From NCBI GenBank assembly GCA_937915955.1, contig CALGIB010000469.1, positions 1-5,260 on the forward strand: DNA of 5,260 bases, given 5' to 3'. Below are positions 4,329 to 5,260 of the stretch, piece by piece (the stretch's first letter is position 1; every line of letters begins with the position of its first letter). Made by a program: the position numbers and the translations under genes. The notes beneath the pieces were generated by a model. The model made no database searches. It saw only the letters and a list, made by a program, of their open reading frames with translations, and was not told where the DNA came from. Origin of the DNA: an uncultured Pseudomonadota bacterium. Its GTDB lineage: Bacteria > Myxococcota_A > UBA796 > CAJQPC01.

Positions 4329-5260
4329 CACTTCCTCAGGCTGTCGAGCAGGAGCTTCTCGAAGGCCTGCGCCTCCACCTCGGAGACGTAGCCGTCTCGC
4401 CGCATCGAGTCTGCCTCAGCCTGGAGCTGAGCGAGCTCGACCAGGCCGATGCGGCTCCGGCGCTCGTCCGCCAGCGCCGCCTCGAGCACGGCTACGAGTC
4501 GCTCGGTCTGGGCCTCCTCCGGCTGACCTCTCAGCACCCCCGCGAGCTCGCCCAGGCTGCGGTCCACCTGCTGCGAGAGCTGGGCCTGGAAGGGCTGGCT
4601 CTTGCTGGCCAGCAGCCCGCCCAGCCCGCCCAGCCCGGTCAGGCCGGCGCAGGCCAGCAGCAGCCCCAGGAACGAGTAGACCGCGAGGCGCCCTCCACCC
4701 GAGCGGGGCGGCGCCTCGCTGACGTCCTCGCTGGCGTCCAGATCGACCAGGAAGGTCATCGACTGGCCGCCCTCGGTGTCAGGCTGCTCAACCAGGGTCG
4801 CGCCGCTCAGCGCGCCCTCGAGCACGGGGCGGTCCGCCAAGGCGCGGGGCACCGCGGCTTCGGCCCAGTCGTGCAGCCAGGCTCCGCCGACCTGCTGCTG
4901 CAGCGCCAGCAGGCTGCGCTCGAAGACCCGCGCCGCTGGGCGCTCGGCGGCCTCGAAGGCCAGCGCTGGCCGGAGCAGCTCGATAACGCTCGCGTCCAAG
5001 CCCTCCAGCAGGGCCTCGAGGTGAGCGGTGAAGGGCTCGGGCTCGGGCGGGGTCGGGCGCGGCTCCTGGCCCCGCAGGGCGGCGATCAGCGTCATCGCCA
5101 GGGCGAAGACGTCGCCCTCGTGGTTGTCGAGCAGCCGGTAGCGCTCGGGCGCCATGTAGTTCGGCGTGCCCAACAGGACGCGCTGGGTGCGGGCCTCGCG
5201 CTCGTCGAACTCGGCTCGAGCGACGCCGAAGTCCAGCAGCTTGACGTCGCCGCCGGTGCT
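4328..5260 (-). CDS. Serine/threonine protein kinase with one transmembrane span, C-terminal part (runs off right edge)
   Basis: The last 310 residues are visible and the N-terminal kinase lobe lies beyond the right edge. The visible part opens with 'DVKLLDFGVARA' (5-16), carrying the DFG metal-binding motif, then an activation loop with Thr25, then 'GTPNYMAPE' (31-39), the P+1 loop and APE motif. 'GDVFALAMTLIAAL' (49-62) is subdomain IX with its conserved Asp, and 'ERPAAR' (107-112) holds the subdomain XI Arg. These show a Hanks-type kinase with its conserved C-lobe residues present. A juxtamembrane segment of about 70 residues follows, then one span at about 193-219 rich in Gly-Leu-Gly, then some 90 residues of charged, helical sequence outside the membrane. 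No PASTA, TPR or WD repeats are seen in the extracellular part. The stop overlaps the XRE-cupin start (TGATG), so kinase and regulator are probably made together. Reading from the TTG at 5173 alone would miss the DFG motif. Confidence 0.93.
   Translation of the reverse strand, partial: STGGDVKLLDFGVARAEFDEREARTQRVLLGTPNYMAPERYRLLDNHEGDVFALAMTLIAALRGQEPRPTPPEPEPFTAHLEALLEGLDASVIELLRPALAFEAAERPAARVFERSLLALQQQVGGAWLHDWAEAAVPRALADRPVLEGALSGATLVEQPDTEGGQSMTFLVDLDASEDVSEAPPRSGGGRLAVYSFLGLLLACAGLTGLGGLGGLLASKSQPFQAQLSQQVDRSLGELAGVLRGQPEEAQTERLVAVLEAALADERRSRIGLVELAQLQAEADSMRRDGYVSEVEAQAFEKLLLDSLRK
4333..4337 (-). promoter_or_regulatory. Ribosome binding site GAGGA for the XRE-cupin gene
   Basis: On the minus strand GAGGA lies 4 bases before the ATG at 4328-4326 and overlaps the last kinase codons. 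It would sit only one base from the alternative GTG at 4331-4329, which favours the ATG. Confidence 0.5.
4613..4637 (-). repeat. Short tandem repeat, 9-base unit, 2.8 copies, inside the kinase membrane span
   Basis: The plus-strand unit cagcccgcc occurs twice in full and once as seven bases. On the coding strand it encodes alternating Gly-Leu-Gly residues in the middle of the transmembrane segment. The unit is a multiple of three, so copy changes would lengthen or shorten the span by three residues without a frameshift. Confidence 0.7.

Noticed and set aside
4132..4722. Open frame of 196 codons on the plus strand across the kinase/XRE junction
   Set aside because: It is Arg/Pro/Ser/Ala-rich with no domain, opposite two genes with firm domain assignments.
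1..5260. CRISPR array, transposase, att site, tRNA or rRNA
   Set aside because: I looked for spaced repeats, transposase motifs, long terminal inverted repeats and cloverleaf folds and saw none; coding sequence fills nearly the whole window.

Overview
The window is strongly GC-rich, with third codon positions almost always G or C. It is gene-dense, with six genes and no gap longer than 43 bases. The gene types (a Ser/Thr kinase with a single membrane span, a kelch-propeller lipoprotein, an HTTM/vitamin K carboxylase-like membrane protein, many short 'LLAC' lipoproteins) and the codon use suggest a myxobacterium-like or related deltaproteobacterial environmental lineage. That placement is inference; no rRNA or other marker is present.

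Left block (1-1341, minus strand): two genes run leftward from about 1341. The first encodes a MEMO-family protein (AmmeMemoRadiSam protein B type) with an apparent, very short lipoprotein signal. The second, joined by an ATGA overlap, is the start of an unrecognised helical lipoprotein that runs off the left edge.

Centre (1342-1384): a 43-base divergent intergenic region holds an inverted GCTAAC/GTTAGC pair around a smaller GGAC-GG-GTCC palindrome. Each GTTAGC half lies 7-8 bases before one of the two divergent start codons, and each supplies the in-frame stop that bounds the facing ORF. It is the only place where promoters for both operons can lie outside coding sequence.

Right block (1385-3755, plus strand): three genes linked by ATGA overlaps. 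They encode a single-span protein with a 'QEWNMF' motif like those often found beside HTTM proteins, an HTTM/vitamin K gamma-carboxylase-like polytopic membrane protein that keeps the catalytic-type lysine, and an acidic six-bladed kelch lipoprotein. The divergon as a whole (1-3755) looks like a cell-envelope unit: a membrane enzyme, its partner, and three putative lipoproteins.

Far right (3768-5260, minus strand): a Ser/Thr protein kinase, cut by the right edge in its catalytic domain, overlaps by one base (TGATG) with an XRE-type regulator carrying a C-terminal cupin. This pair converges on the kelch gene with only 12 bases between them and probably has a separate role.
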